From Asticcacaulis sp. UBA2476 (GTDB lineage Bacteria; Pseudomonadota; Alphaproteobacteria; Caulobacterales; Caulobacteraceae), in the NCBI GenBank assembly GCA_002342035.1, contig DDPE01000035.1, positions 19,505 through 83,504 of the forward strand: a stretch of 64,000 nucleotides of DNA, written 5' to 3'. Below the pieces are notes generated by a model. That model did not search any database. It was not told the DNA's origin and saw nothing but the letters and a program-made list of their open reading frames with translations. This document shows, piece after piece, positions 7,901-17,378 of this stretch. Position numbers and translations under genes: made by a program. Numbering within the stretch: position 1 is the stretch's first letter; every line of letters begins with the position of its first letter.

Positions 7901-8794
7901 TTACTCAGCGTTTTTCAGGTTGATGAACGGCGTGGCCGATCCGGTGACCTGCGGCAGTTTGCCGTCCCACTTTTCGATGGCGCGCAGTTGCACGACACCG
8001 GGGCTGGCGGCGATGGACTGGGCGATCAGGCGGTTAGCCTCGGCCTGACCGCGGGCTTCTTCGATCTTGGCATCGGCCTGGGCCTTGGACACCGCCACTT
8101 GTGCGGTCGCTGCTGATGCATCAGCATCAGCCTTGGTCTTGGCCTGAATGGAATCGAGGATGACCTGCGGATAGCGGATGGTGCCAATCCAGTCGAGTTG
8201 GCTGACGTTGACGCCTTGCGGTTCCCACTTGCGGTTGACGCGGGCCAGGGCCTTTTGAATCACCTGCTGACGGCCGCCGCGGTACAGGAACTCAACGCTG
8301 ACCAGTTCGGTTTCCGCCGCAATGGCCGAGCGCACATCGTTGCGGATAGGGCCTTCGAACATCTGATCGAAGCTCAGGCGATAACGGGTATAGAGCGCCG
8401 GGGCCTTGGCCGGGTCGATACGCATGACAAGTTGTACGTCCGCCGTCATCGGCAGGGCGTTGTTATCGGAGAACGCGACTTCTTCGTTTTCCGGCCCGCG
8501 CTCATCAGATTCACGCGTGTAGGTATAGGTGCGCTGAATTACCGGAAACTCGGCGATGCGCTCACCCGGCAGGTTGATGTGCCAGCCTGAGCGCAGCGGC
8601 ACCGGATCTACGCCCGCACTGGGCCCAAGCGTGCGGATTTTCACCCCGACATTGCCCGGCTGAATGGTTTGGCCGCATGAGGCCAGCCCCACCAGCGCCA
8701 GCACCGCCGCCGCCCCGATCAAGACAATATTCATATTGACCTTGCGTGGCCCGCCCGCACCGGAACTACCTTTAGACATATTGAACACATTCAT
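7901..8794 (-). CDS. SPFH/prohibitin-domain membrane protein
   Basis: A 297 aa inner-membrane protein of the SPFH (stomatin/prohibitin/HflK-C) superfamily, whose members form membrane rings or microdomains and often modulate proteases. It has one N-terminal membrane segment (about residues 20-40), an SPFH domain (about 45-215), then a charged Ala-rich coiled coil (AKTKADADASAATAQVAVSK and following). The ATG at 8794 is preceded by AGGGAGAG; the longer reading frame from 8845 lacks such a site. It is monocistronic, closed by the hairpin at 7848-7873. Confidence 0.88.
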   Translation of the reverse strand: MNVFNMSKGSSGAGGPRKVNMNIVLIGAAAVLALVGLASCGQTIQPGNVGVKIRTLGPSAGVDPVPLRSGWHINLPGERIAEFPVIQRTYTYTRESDERGPENEEVAFSDNNALPMTADVQLVMRIDPAKAPALYTRYRLSFDQMFEGPIRNDVRSAIAAETELVSVEFLYRGGRQQVIQKALARVNRKWEPQGVNVSQLDWIGTIRYPQVILDSIQAKTKADADASAATAQVAVSKAQADAKIEEARGQAEANRLIAQSIAASPGVVQLRAIEKWDGKLPQVTGSATPFINLKNAE

Positions 8795-8902
8795 ACAGCT
8801 CTCTCCCTGAAAAACATGGTGAGAGTCTAAAGCGATCTGGGGCAAAGTGTAAGCGTTTTCAGCGGCTATATCGCGTCAGAGCCCGTCCGATATGCGCGAA
8901 GC

Positions 8903-11900
8903 TTACGCTTTGGGGGCGGCCGGGGCCTGATTAGCGGCCGTTCTCTGGCTACCCGCACCCGGTAACGGCTGAGCTGTCTTATCCCGCAGGCGCTTTTTCA
9001 TGCCCGCGACCCAGCCGGTAAAACTGTCAGCCTTGGACGCGGCCAGCGCGAAATCCTGCGCGTTAATGGGGCCATTGTCCATGCCGGCCAGCGCCACATG
9101 GACGGCTTCGGGGGATTGCGCGCCCTCCGCAAACTTACCGAAACGGTCGGCCAGACGGCTTAAGGATCGCTGATCCGACATCAGGCTATAGGCGACACCG
9201 GCCCGGATCAGGCGCGACTCGTCATCAAGGCTTAAGGCCCCGTCCCGCTTCCAGCGATCCCCAAGCCGCTTTTCCAGTATAGCCCCGGCCTTGGCCCAGT
9301 CCTTATCGCGCCAGGCGATATCGGCGCGAATATCCATAGCGTCGCCGGAATTATCAGGCCCCAGCACCTCCAGCGCGTGTTCGGTGCGCCCCAGTTCCGT
9401 AAGCGCCCGCGCCTCAAGGATACGCCGCTCAGCCATCACGGGCTTCGGCAGCAGCGACGTCCGCGTTTTCCACAGCGCCTGAAGCGCTTTTTCCGGCTGA
9501 CGGTTCATCAACTGAATGGCGGCGACATCGGACGCCACCGATGCCTTGGCCACGCCCTGAAGACGGTTATCGATCTGATATTGCAGCAGGTCCGCCGCCT
9601 GATCGAGCAGGTCAACATCCATCAGCCGCCGCGCCAGTCTGCGCACCATCTCATCGCCGTCGGCGCCAATCGGCGTCAGGTCGCGGAAATCATAGAACAG
9701 GCCCAAGGCCTCAACCGGTTGCAGGCCATCGGCCTGACCGTCCAGAAACAGCCCGCGGAACGCCGTATTGAGCTTGGCCTGAATCGGCAGAGCATCCGGC
9801 CTCCCCGCAAACTGCTGCCCGCTCGATTTCAGCGTCTCCAGTGCCTGCCGGTAGCGGCCCTGCCCCAGATAGATGTCGCCAATGGTCGACAGCAGTTCCA
9901 GTTCGGCATCGTCGCCGCGCCAGCGATACCTCAACCCATTGAGCTTATCCAAAGTGTCGTCTGACTTTGAGCGCCCCAGCGCCAGATTAAGCCGCGCCGC
10001 CCGCATCTGAGCCGGCATCGCAATCCGCCCGACCGGCGCGCGCGCAATGGCGTCATACATTTTCAAAGCGCGGTTTTTGTCGCCCAGACCTTCGAAAATC
10101 TGCGCCTGCACCAGTTGCGCCTCAAGCGTCTCCAGCGGCGGTGCATTTTGTGACACCGCATAGGTGATGATGTCCTTAGCCGCCGTCAGGTCGTTGGTCT
10201 GATAGGCGGCATAGGCATTGGCAGCGGCAAAGCGCGTGCGCCAGGTCGCCGGAAAGACATCCAAAGCCCCGGCACCGTCTTTGAAACTTTGGCGGGCCTC
10301 CGCGAAATGGCCTTCCTGAACCGCCACATAACCGCGCCACAGATCAGCCGCCGGATCGCTGATCAGGGCGGTGGAATCGAGATCAACACGGGCATCGCGG
10401 TAGCGTCCGGCCATGATCTTGGCCATGACGCGCAGGCCCCGGAACTGCGGATCACCCAGCACCGCAGGCGTCTGCTTACCCAGCAGATCCAGCATGCCAA
10501 TGGCTTCAAAATTAAGCCCCTGCCCGATCAGAAAGCGCGCCAGACTAAGCCGCGCACCGGTCGTGGCGCCTATGCCTTTGTCGGCTTCATCGGCGGCCTG
10601 CTGCTGAAGCTGGTTGTAGCGCGACAAAAAGCCTGACATCGGCCCGCCGGTCGGCAGCTTAGACCAGTTTTCCTCATCCATCAGGGACGGAAACGCCGCC
10701 GCCTTATATTCCAACGTCTTTATGGTTTCGTCCTCAGCCCGCGCCCACTGGGCCGGTGCCGACAAAGACAAACCCTTGGGGCGGCTGACGGTGACGATGT
10801 CGCCTGACACATCAACCGTAATATCCGGCGACATGCGCTCAACCACCAGTCCCTGCGCCGTCGTGCCCAGTGCGGCCTGTGGCGTGGTGCGCTCCGACAT
10901 CAGCCGCTTAACCGGCCCGCGCGCCGTGATCACCGCCATGCGATCGCCGATGGCTGGATCGCGTATCCACGCCACCCGTCCGGCCCCGGCCATATTAACC
11001 GCCAGAGCCGACGCGCCTGTGGTATCGTCACGCGCCACACTGACCTCACTGACCTGTTCGGTATTGATTGACCGCCCGCCGACGCGCACCCGCCATGTGC
11101 CGTTTTCAACACTGGCCGTCACCGCCCCCGCCGGTGCCGTCAGACGCAAAGCCGTAAAGCCGTCATTGCGGGCAAAAGCTGCGGCGGTGATAAGTTTGCC
11201 GTCCCGTAAGGTCGCGGGCAGTTTCAGCTCAGCGTCCTTATCGAACACGATCCATACCGACTCGCCACGCCGGAATACCGACGCCCCGACCGGGGCCGTG
11301 AACGGGAAGCTCAGATCTACCCCGCCGTCGATGGCTGTGGCCTGAACCTGAACCGTCTCAGCGGCGGTGGGCGCAACCCCGACCTTGCGTTCTAATTCCT
11401 GCAGCGTAATGGACGCCTCGCCGCGTGTGGGCAGAACTTGCGATTTCGGCAGATCGATCTGCACGAACACCGCCCCATCGGCACGCCCAAAATGGCTTTC
11501 GACGCCGTCCTTCAGGGTGATCAGCAGTTCCGTGGCGCGACTGTCCTGACGCAGGCTGACCGACCTGACCCCTTCGGGCGGATTGGCACTAAGGTCGCCG
11601 ATATCGGGCCGCAAATTACCGGGTAAGCGCACCACCACCTGACCATTGTCACGCCGCACCGACGCACGCGACCCGGTTGAGCCATAGATTTCAATCCGCC
11701 CGGCGCTGTCGTTGCGGCCGACGCGGATATCGATCTGAGCTTTTGAAGCCATAGCGCTGGCGATACCGGCCTTGACGGCGGGCGTGGCCAGCGCAATCGA
11801 GGTCACCCCAAACCCAGACAGGAACACCACCGCCGCCGTCGTTTTGAGCGCCGCGCGCAGGGATACGACCGGCGCTTTCACGCCGCCCTCATCGCGGTCA

Positions 11901-11965
11901 TCGTCTTTGGCGCTGGCCTCAAAAGGCGACGCCGACAACAGGAAGCGGGTCATGGTGGTCAACAC
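8903..11965 (-). CDS. Large membrane-anchored TPR protein of the fliL-fliM operon
   Basis: A 1020 aa protein: a short charged cytoplasmic N-terminus, one membrane segment (about residues 38-60), a beta-rich extracytoplasmic part (about 75-400) with repeats of short strands resembling AMIN-type domains, then a long helical region (about 430-980) of degenerate tetratricopeptide repeats (for example ADLWRGYVAVQEGHFAEARQ). It is the last gene of fliL-fliM-DUF6468-motE-like-TPR, 10 bases after the previous stop. Its place suggests a role at the basal body or stator, but no experiment-backed name can be given. GTG at 11965 or ATG at 11953 may be the start. Confidence 0.8.
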   Translation of the reverse strand: MLTTMTRFLLSASPFEASAKDDDRDEGGVKAPVVSLRAALKTTAAVVFLSGFGVTSIALATPAVKAGIASAMASKAQIDIRVGRNDSAGRIEIYGSTGSRASVRRDNGQVVVRLPGNLRPDIGDLSANPPEGVRSVSLRQDSRATELLITLKDGVESHFGRADGAVFVQIDLPKSQVLPTRGEASITLQELERKVGVAPTAAETVQVQATAIDGGVDLSFPFTAPVGASVFRRGESVWIVFDKDAELKLPATLRDGKLITAAAFARNDGFTALRLTAPAGAVTASVENGTWRVRVGGRSINTEQVSEVSVARDDTTGASALAVNMAGAGRVAWIRDPAIGDRMAVITARGPVKRLMSERTTPQAALGTTAQGLVVERMSPDITVDVSGDIVTVSRPKGLSLSAPAQWARAEDETIKTLEYKAAAFPSLMDEENWSKLPTGGPMSGFLSRYNQLQQQAADEADKGIGATTGARLSLARFLIGQGLNFEAIGMLDLLGKQTPAVLGDPQFRGLRVMAKIMAGRYRDARVDLDSTALISDPAADLWRGYVAVQEGHFAEARQSFKDGAGALDVFPATWRTRFAAANAYAAYQTNDLTAAKDIITYAVSQNAPPLETLEAQLVQAQIFEGLGDKNRALKMYDAIARAPVGRIAMPAQMRAARLNLALGRSKSDDTLDKLNGLRYRWRGDDAELELLSTIGDIYLGQGRYRQALETLKSSGQQFAGRPDALPIQAKLNTAFRGLFLDGQADGLQPVEALGLFYDFRDLTPIGADGDEMVRRLARRLMDVDLLDQAADLLQYQIDNRLQGVAKASVASDVAAIQLMNRQPEKALQALWKTRTSLLPKPVMAERRILEARALTELGRTEHALEVLGPDNSGDAMDIRADIAWRDKDWAKAGAILEKRLGDRWKRDGALSLDDESRLIRAGVAYSLMSDQRSLSRLADRFGKFAEGAQSPEAVHVALAGMDNGPINAQDFALAASKADSFTGWVAGMKKRLRDKTAQPLPGAGSQRTAANQAPAAPKA

Positions 11966-11975
11966 GCGCTAAGGG

Positions 11976-12812
11976 TTACTTTCTGGCCTGAGTTTGACTT
12001 GGTTGGGTTTGCGGCGGGGTGGCCGGTTTAGCGGCCATCTGGTTAAGTTTAGATTGAATGTCTTCGCTTTGTTTCATACGCATAGCCAGTTTTTCGGTCA
12101 GTTCCTTGGCCCCGTTCGGGGTCATCTGGGCCAGGACGGCGGCCAGACTGCGCTCTTTCATCTTGGCCGCGATCGGCAGGCGGACATCATCGCGCATGGT
12201 CTCCAGCACACGCGCCGCGTCCTTGGGCTTCATGGCTTCATAGACCTTGATCATGCGGGCGGTGTCGTCGTCCGCCCCCTTATTGGCCTGATCAAGCAGG
12301 GCCTGAATCTGGCCTTTCAGCGCTTCCATCTGCTTGATGCGGCCATCAAGCTTGGCATCGGCGGCCTGTATGAGGGCTTCCTGTGAGGCGACCTGCTTTT
12401 CGCGCGCATCCAGTTGGGTACGGCGGGTGCCCAGCGATTGCAGCACCTGAAGCTCAGACGGCGACATGCCCGCCTGCTTGGCCAGATCATTGATTGAGGT
12501 CGCACAGACCGGTGCCGGGGCGACGGTCGCCGCCGGTGTGGCCATATCCATCACGCTCATGGCATTAGGGGCCTCAGCCGTTGCCGCGTCCGCGCCTTCG
12601 CCCGCAGCCTTAGCCTCGGCGGTTTTAGCATCTGGCGTTTTTGCGACCGCCTTGGCAGGTTTTTTCTCCGCAGGCGCCGCCTCTTCGGCAAAGGCCGCGC
12701 GCGCCGATTTCAGCATGTCCGGCATGGAATCGACGGACGATACCGCCTTCATGGCCAGAACGCCGCCAATGGCGACGAACACGAGCGGCAGGAAACGGGG
12801 CAGATTAGCCAT
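11976..12812 (-). CDS. motE: MotE-like flagellar protein with MgtE N-terminal domain
   Basis: A 278 aa protein with an N-terminal membrane or signal segment (residues 5-24), a low-complexity Ala/Lys/Glu linker (40-100), a coiled coil (about 120-170, TRRTQLDAREKQVASQEALI in part) and an MgtE-N-like helical domain (about 175-245, MIKVYEAMKPKDAARVLETM). MotE of rhizobia has this layout and serves as a periplasmic chaperone for the MotC stator-associated protein. No MotC is seen here, so the symbol is tentative. It lies between DUF6468 and the TPR gene in the fliM operon. Confidence 0.75.
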   Translation of the reverse strand: MANLPRFLPLVFVAIGGVLAMKAVSSVDSMPDMLKSARAAFAEEAAPAEKKPAKAVAKTPDAKTAEAKAAGEGADAATAEAPNAMSVMDMATPAATVAPAPVCATSINDLAKQAGMSPSELQVLQSLGTRRTQLDAREKQVASQEALIQAADAKLDGRIKQMEALKGQIQALLDQANKGADDDTARMIKVYEAMKPKDAARVLETMRDDVRLPIAAKMKERSLAAVLAQMTPNGAKELTEKLAMRMKQSEDIQSKLNQMAAKPATPPQTQPSQTQARK

Positions 12813-12828
12813 GGCTACTCAAATCTCA

Positions 12829-13566
12829 CTATTCAAATCTTTGGTCAAAGCGGCGGCGACGGCGGGTGGGAAGGTCTAAGGGCGGCTCAGACGGTGCATC
12901 AAACAGATCGTCATCACGGTTTTTCGCGTCGGGTTTGGGGACTTCAAAGGATCGCAGCATATCGTTGAGCGACGCCAGCACATTTTCGGATATGTGCGGC
13001 ACCCCCTCGTCATCCGAGGGCCGGGTCAGCTTCGGCTTTGCGGAGGTCTTCGGTTCCTCTTTAAACGGCACCTCTTTAAACGGAGACGGCCGCTCGGCGC
13101 GCAAAGCCCCGAAGCGGCGATTATCGGCAGGTTTGGTGACGGGTTGATCCGGCACCTGAGCGGGCGGCGGTTCCGGCTCAGGCCTGATCGCCACAAGGGG
13201 CACGCTACTCAGCCGCGCTGACTGTATGTCAGACTTAAGCGCTTTAGCCGTCTCGACATGTTGGCCGATATCACGTTCGGCCTTTTCGGCGCGGGCGATC
13301 TGGCTCTCAAGCTTGGCCAGCAGGTCACGCGCCACCAGAATCCGCCCGTGCAGCAGTTCCTGCGATTCATCGGTGCCGGTATGAAGTTCGCGCAGCGCCG
13401 AATGGGCCTTGATCGCCGCCTGATCAAGGTCGGCCACGGCGCGGGCAAAGCTGTCATGGGCCGCCCGCAAACCTTTGAGGCGCTTGTCCAGACGCACGCC
13501 GAACATCAGCGCTGCCACCAGCAGCGCCATCAGTATGACATCCATGACAATGCCCGCATAGGACAT
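12829..13566 (-). CDS. DUF6468 flagellar-operon protein
   Basis: A 245 aa protein with one N-terminal membrane helix (residues 5-22), a coiled-coil segment (about 30-110) and a proline-rich disordered C-terminus ending in a basic cluster (LPTRRRRRFDQRFE). The N-terminal half matches the DUF6468 family, found next to fliM in alphaproteobacteria. Function is unknown; its membrane-plus-coil form suggests a basal-body or stator accessory. It lies 13 bases after fliM. Confidence 0.8.
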   Translation of the reverse strand: MSYAGIVMDVILMALLVAALMFGVRLDKRLKGLRAAHDSFARAVADLDQAAIKAHSALRELHTGTDESQELLHGRILVARDLLAKLESQIARAEKAERDIGQHVETAKALKSDIQSARLSSVPLVAIRPEPEPPPAQVPDQPVTKPADNRRFGALRAERPSPFKEVPFKEEPKTSAKPKLTRPSDDEGVPHISENVLASLNDMLRSFEVPKPDAKNRDDDLFDAPSEPPLDLPTRRRRRFDQRFE

Positions 13567-13579
13567 GGGTTGAGGCCCT

Positions 13580-14761
13580 CTACTTCTTTTTGGTCTGCGT
13601 CAGGCGACGCTTGGTGGACACGGTCAGCGGTGCCTCAACCCGTACGGCGATGCTGTGGCCCTTACGCCCCATATAGCCATGGGTCAGCGGAATGGTGCCG
13701 CAGCGTAACTGCACCGGCGATTCGGCATTGGCGTTGAGCATAAGCGTTTCGCCGACCTTGAGGTTCAGCACCTTGGACAGTGGCACCTGCTGTTCATCCA
13801 GAACGGCACGCACCTCCATCTGGGTCGTCCAGAGCTCTGTCGCCAGGTGGCTTTCCCAGATATTGTCGCGACCGAACTTTTCGCCCATGAACTGCTGCAG
13901 CAGCATCTTACGGATCGGCTCCAGCGTCGCATAGGGCAGCAATAGCTCAACCCGCCCGCCGCGGTCTTCCATATCGATGCGCAACTTGACAAGGATGGCC
14001 GCATTGGCCGGACGGGCAATGGCGGCAAAGCGCGGATTGGTCTCAAGCCGGTCAAGGTTGAAACTGACCGGCGTCAGGGGCTCAAACGCCGCCTTGGCAT
14101 CGGCCAGAATGACCTCAACCATCCGCTGCACCAGCACGCGCTCAATGGTGGTATAGGGCCGGCCTTCGATGCGCAGCGCCGCCGTACCGCGCCGCCCGCC
14201 GAGCAACACGTCAACGATCGAATAGATCAGGTTGGAATCGACGGTCAGCAGACCGTAATTATCAAGTTCTTCGGCCCGAAATACCGCCAAAATCGCTGGC
14301 AGCGGGATCGAGTTGAGATAATCACCAAACCGGATCGATGAAATATTATCGAGTGAGACCTCGACGTTATCGGAGGTAAAATTGCGCAAAGAGGTCGTCA
14401 TCAACCGCACCAAACGGTCAAAGACGATCTCCAACATCGGCAGGCGTTCATAGGACACCATCGCCGAGTTGATAATGGCCCGAATGCCGGAGCGTTCGTT
14501 ATAGTCTTCGTCGGACAGATCAAAGCCCAGCAGGCTGTCGATTTCGTCCTGATTAAGGATGCGTTCGGCCCCGGCGGGCACATTCATCCGGTCGGCGCCA
14601 CCGCCGCCACCGCCGACCATGGCTTCCCATTCGGCCGCCAGATCGTTGCCATTGCCGCCACCACCGCCACCACCCGTCGCGGCTTCTGCCTCGGCGGCCA
14701 GTTCGGCCTCCCATTGGGCCATCATGGCTTCCTGATCGACTTCTCCGGTCATGAAGCGCAT
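13580..14761 (-). CDS. fliM: Flagellar motor switch protein FliM
   Basis: FliM is the middle C-ring protein; it binds CheY-P and sets rotation direction. The 393 aa product has the N-terminal CheY-binding motif ILNQDEIDSLLGF (about residues 67-79), the central CheC-like domain (about 95-290) and the C-terminal SpoA domain (about 310-385). Before the CheY motif it carries an unusual extension of about 60 residues with two poly-glycine tracts, each preceded by a similar Trp-Glu segment (AQWEAEL and AEWEAMV). The start may be the ATG at 14761 or 14752; neither has a strong ribosome-binding site. Second gene of the fliL operon. Confidence 0.95.
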   Translation of the reverse strand: MRFMTGEVDQEAMMAQWEAELAAEAEAATGGGGGGGNGNDLAAEWEAMVGGGGGGADRMNVPAGAERILNQDEIDSLLGFDLSDEDYNERSGIRAIINSAMVSYERLPMLEIVFDRLVRLMTTSLRNFTSDNVEVSLDNISSIRFGDYLNSIPLPAILAVFRAEELDNYGLLTVDSNLIYSIVDVLLGGRRGTAALRIEGRPYTTIERVLVQRMVEVILADAKAAFEPLTPVSFNLDRLETNPRFAAIARPANAAILVKLRIDMEDRGGRVELLLPYATLEPIRKMLLQQFMGEKFGRDNIWESHLATELWTTQMEVRAVLDEQQVPLSKVLNLKVGETLMLNANAESPVQLRCGTIPLTHGYMGRKGHSIAVRVEAPLTVSTKRRLTQTKKK

Positions 14762-14813
14762 CCCAAAAAGTGTGACGCGGTTTTTGGATCAAGATGCGCG
14801 AAAAATCTATACA

Positions 14814-15476
14814 TCATGTGATCAGCATTTCTTCGATCAGCACGGCATTGACCTTGTGCGGGGCCATAACCAGATTGACCCGGCGCAGGATTTCGAGGCG
14901 CAACTGGTAATTGCCTTGGGATCCGGCCATGTCTTCCGGGCGCAACTCGCGCAGGAACGACTGAAGCACATCCTGAATCCGCGGCATGTTGGGCCCCAGG
15001 GCCTCAACCGTTTCGTGATCGGCCACTTCGAAGGTCAGCTTAAGCTTAAGGTAGGAGGCTCGCCCGCCCGCCGACTGAATATTCGAAATCAGCGGCGGCA
15101 GGGTATAATAGGTAACGCCGTTTGGCCCTTCGGTGATCACCGGCTGCTTTGATGGATCAACCTCAGCCTCAGCACCCCCGCCGTGACCGCCTTTTTCTTC
15201 CTTCTTACCTTTTTCGTCTTTTTTCTCTTCTTTTTTGCCGTGGCCATCCTCAGCCGCTTTGCCGTGCTCACCGGCTTCGGCAGCCGGTTTCGGCGCCAGC
15301 AACAGGAAATAGGCCGCAGCTCCGCCACCACCCAGCAGTAAGACGCCCGCCGCAATCGCGATGATCAGTATCGGCGGGCCTTTTTTCTTGGGCGCACCTT
15401 CACCATCCGCCGCGGCTTCGCCATCAACTGGCGGCGCGTCTGCGTCTTTTGGCTTTTTATCCTTACCCTTGGCCAT
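14814..15476 (-). CDS. fliL: Flagellar basal body protein FliL
   Basis: FliL is an inner-membrane protein with a periplasmic stomatin-like domain that surrounds the stator. The 220 aa product has a lysine-rich cytoplasmic tail, one membrane helix (about residues 37-58), a very charged linker of Lys, Glu, Gly and His (about 65-105), and the conserved domain with YYTLPPLISNIQSAGG and the C-terminal VNAVLIEEMLIT. The ATG at 15476 has TAAGG six bases upstream and is preferred over the longer frame. First gene of a five-gene operon. Confidence 0.93.
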   Translation of the reverse strand: MAKGKDKKPKDADAPPVDGEAAADGEGAPKKKGPPILIIAIAAGVLLLGGGGAAAYFLLLAPKPAAEAGEHGKAAEDGHGKKEEKKDEKGKKEEKGGHGGGAEAEVDPSKQPVITEGPNGVTYYTLPPLISNIQSAGGRASYLKLKLTFEVADHETVEALGPNMPRIQDVLQSFLRELRPEDMAGSQGNYQLRLEILRRVNLVMAPHKVNAVLIEEMLIT

Positions 15477-15823
15477 TACGTGCCTTACATCCCAATCCAA
15501 CCGGTACTCTAAAGGGGCAGCAGGGTGTGATTAACAAACCTTACCTTAACCCTCGTAAACTGATCATGACCAAACATGGTTAACGATCCGTTTGGAAGCC
15601 CAGAGCCCGCGCGGCATTTTTTGCCGCACACAAACCCGTTTGCGACCATGACCAGATTCGCGACACGAATCCACAGCCCTGCGCAAACATAGGTATTTTA
15701 AGGGTTTCACGAAAATCCCCGCCCGTTAACCATCTTTGGCACAGCGATTGCACACGGATAAGAAACCGCCGTGAATTTATGGTTAACGGTTTATGACCAA
15801 CATGTTTGGAAGGAGCGCCACAA
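15477..15823. promoter_or_regulatory. Divergent promoter region fliL / flgF
   Basis: This 347-base gap between the divergent operons holds a sigma-54 promoter for flgF (separate entry) and a dyad GCGGCA-ttttt-TGCCGC at 15611-15627, about 110 bp upstream of it. That dyad resembles the ftr-type sites bound by FlbD at late flagellar promoters of Caulobacter. Scattered TTAA half-sites near 15531-15550 could be degenerate CtrA sites for fliL, but none is a perfect TTAA-N7-TTAA. Confidence 0.55.
15737..15752 (+). promoter_or_regulatory. Sigma-54 promoter of the flgF operon
   Basis: TGGCAC (15737-15742), five bases, then TTGCA (15748-15752). The GG and GC pairs are 10 bases apart, exactly the -24/-12 spacing of RpoN promoters. 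Transcription would start near 15763, about 60 bases before the flgF ATG. Rod genes of Caulobacter are known to use sigma-54 with FlbD. Confidence 0.9.
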
Positions 15824-16576
15824 ATGGATAATGCGAGCTACATCGCCCTGTCCCGTCAACTGACGCTGCGGCGTGAACTGGACATCACGGCCAACAACAT
15901 CGCCAACATGAACACCAATGGCTATAAGTTCGAGCAGTTACTGGTCGAAACTGAGCCCGGTCGCCCGGCCTTTAACGATCCGATCCGTACACCAGCCAAC
16001 TTCGCCTATGATAAGGGCGTGGGCCGTGACTTTTCCCAAGGCACCTTTACCCAGACCGGCTCGCCCTATGATATGGCGCTGGACGGGGAAAACACCTTTT
16101 TTGCGATTAATGGTGCCGATGGCCCGCTCTATACCCGCAACGGCGCCTTTACCGTGAACCCGCAAGGGATTCTGGTAACGCAAAACGGCCTGTCGGTGCA
16201 GGGCGAAGGCGGGGCGGAGATACGCCTTGATCCGCAATATGGTGAGCCGTCGATCTCGGCTGACGGCATTGTCTCACAACGCACGCCCGATGGCGCGCTG
16301 CGCGTCGGTAAGATTGGCGTTGTGCGCATCGCCACCCTAAGCGATCTCGAAAAAGCCGGTGACACCAGCTACCGCCTGAACAACCCGCAGGCGGCGACGC
16401 CGACGACCGAGTCCGTGGTGCGTCAGGGCATGCTGGAATCATCCAACGTCAATTCGGTGATGGAAATCACCAAACTGGTCGAAATCAACCGCACATACGC
16501 CTCACTGGCGCGATTAATTGACCAAAATCAGGAACTTAACCGCAGCGCCGTCGAGCGCTTAGGAAAGGTAGCATAA
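15824..16576 (+). CDS. flgF: Flagellar rod protein FlgF
   Basis: FlgF is a proximal rod protein. The start at 15824 (after GGAAGGAG) gives 250 aa with the N-terminal rod motif LDITANNIANMNTNGYKFEQ, a central beta domain (SPYDMALDGENTFFAI and YTRNGAFTVNPQGILVT) and the C-terminal helix VMEITKLVEINRTYASLARL. First gene of flgF-flgG-flgA-flgH, transcribed from the sigma-54 promoter at 15737. Confidence 0.95.
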   Translation: MDNASYIALSRQLTLRRELDITANNIANMNTNGYKFEQLLVETEPGRPAFNDPIRTPANFAYDKGVGRDFSQGTFTQTGSPYDMALDGENTFFAINGADGPLYTRNGAFTVNPQGILVTQNGLSVQGEGGAEIRLDPQYGEPSISADGIVSQRTPDGALRVGKIGVVRIATLSDLEKAGDTSYRLNNPQAATPTTESVVRQGMLESSNVNSVMEITKLVEINRTYASLARLIDQNQELNRSAVERLGKVA

Positions 16577-16577
16577 T

Positions 16578-17366
16578 ATGCGCGCTCTTCGCACCGCCAC
16601 CACCGGCATGTCCGCCCAGCAGATGAACGTCGAAGTCATCTCCAACAACATCGCCAACATGAACACGGTCGGCTTCAAAAAACAGCGGGCCGAGTTTCAG
16701 GACCTGCTCTACCAGAACGTCGAGCGCATGGGCGCGCAGTCGTCGGAAACCGGCACGGTTGTCCCGACCGGCATCCAGATCGGTAACGGCGTCAAGGCCG
16801 GGGCCACCTACCGTATCATGACCCAAGGCTCCCCCACCCGCACCGAAGGCACCTACGATCTGGCCATCGAGGGCAAGGGCTATTTCCAGATCCTTATGCC
16901 ATCGGGTGAGACCGCCTATACCCGCGCCGGTAATTTCAGCGTCAATGATCAGGGTCAGTTGGTGACCGACGACGGCTATCTGGTCCAGCCCGCTATTACC
17001 GTCCCCCAAGGCATCCGCGATGTCGCTGTCTCCAAGACCGGTCAGGTGCAGGTCGTGCAGGACGGTGTGACCGAGCCGACCATTATCGGCCAACTTGAAA
17101 TCGCTACCTTCTTCAACGAAGCGGGCCTTGAGGCGATGGGCGACAACCTGTTCCTGGAGAGCGGCGCGTCAGGTGCGCCCAGCATTTCAACGCCGGGTGA
17201 TGTTGGATACGGCACCCTGCTGCAAGGCTATATCGAAGCGTCTAACGTCGATGCCGTGTCGGAAATCACTTCGCTTATCGTCGCCCAGCGCGCCTATGAA
17301 ATGAACTCCAAGGTCATCACCACCGCCGACGAAATGCTGTCGGTCGCCGGTCAGCTCAGGTCATAG
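16578..17366 (+). CDS. flgG: Flagellar distal rod protein FlgG
   Basis: FlgG builds the distal rod that crosses the periplasm. The 262 aa product has MNVEVISNNIANMNTVGFKK at the N-terminus, the core motif YTRAGNFSVNDQGQLVTDDG and the C-terminal rod helix (EITSLIVAQRAYEMNSKVI). Length matches the family. It starts two bases after the flgF stop. Confidence 0.96.
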   Translation: MRALRTATTGMSAQQMNVEVISNNIANMNTVGFKKQRAEFQDLLYQNVERMGAQSSETGTVVPTGIQIGNGVKAGATYRIMTQGSPTRTEGTYDLAIEGKGYFQILMPSGETAYTRAGNFSVNDQGQLVTDDGYLVQPAITVPQGIRDVAVSKTGQVQVVQDGVTEPTIIGQLEIATFFNEAGLEAMGDNLFLESGASGAPSISTPGDVGYGTLLQGYIEASNVDAVSEITSLIVAQRAYEMNSKVITTADEMLSVAGQLRS

Positions 17367-17378
17367 GGATAACTGATT

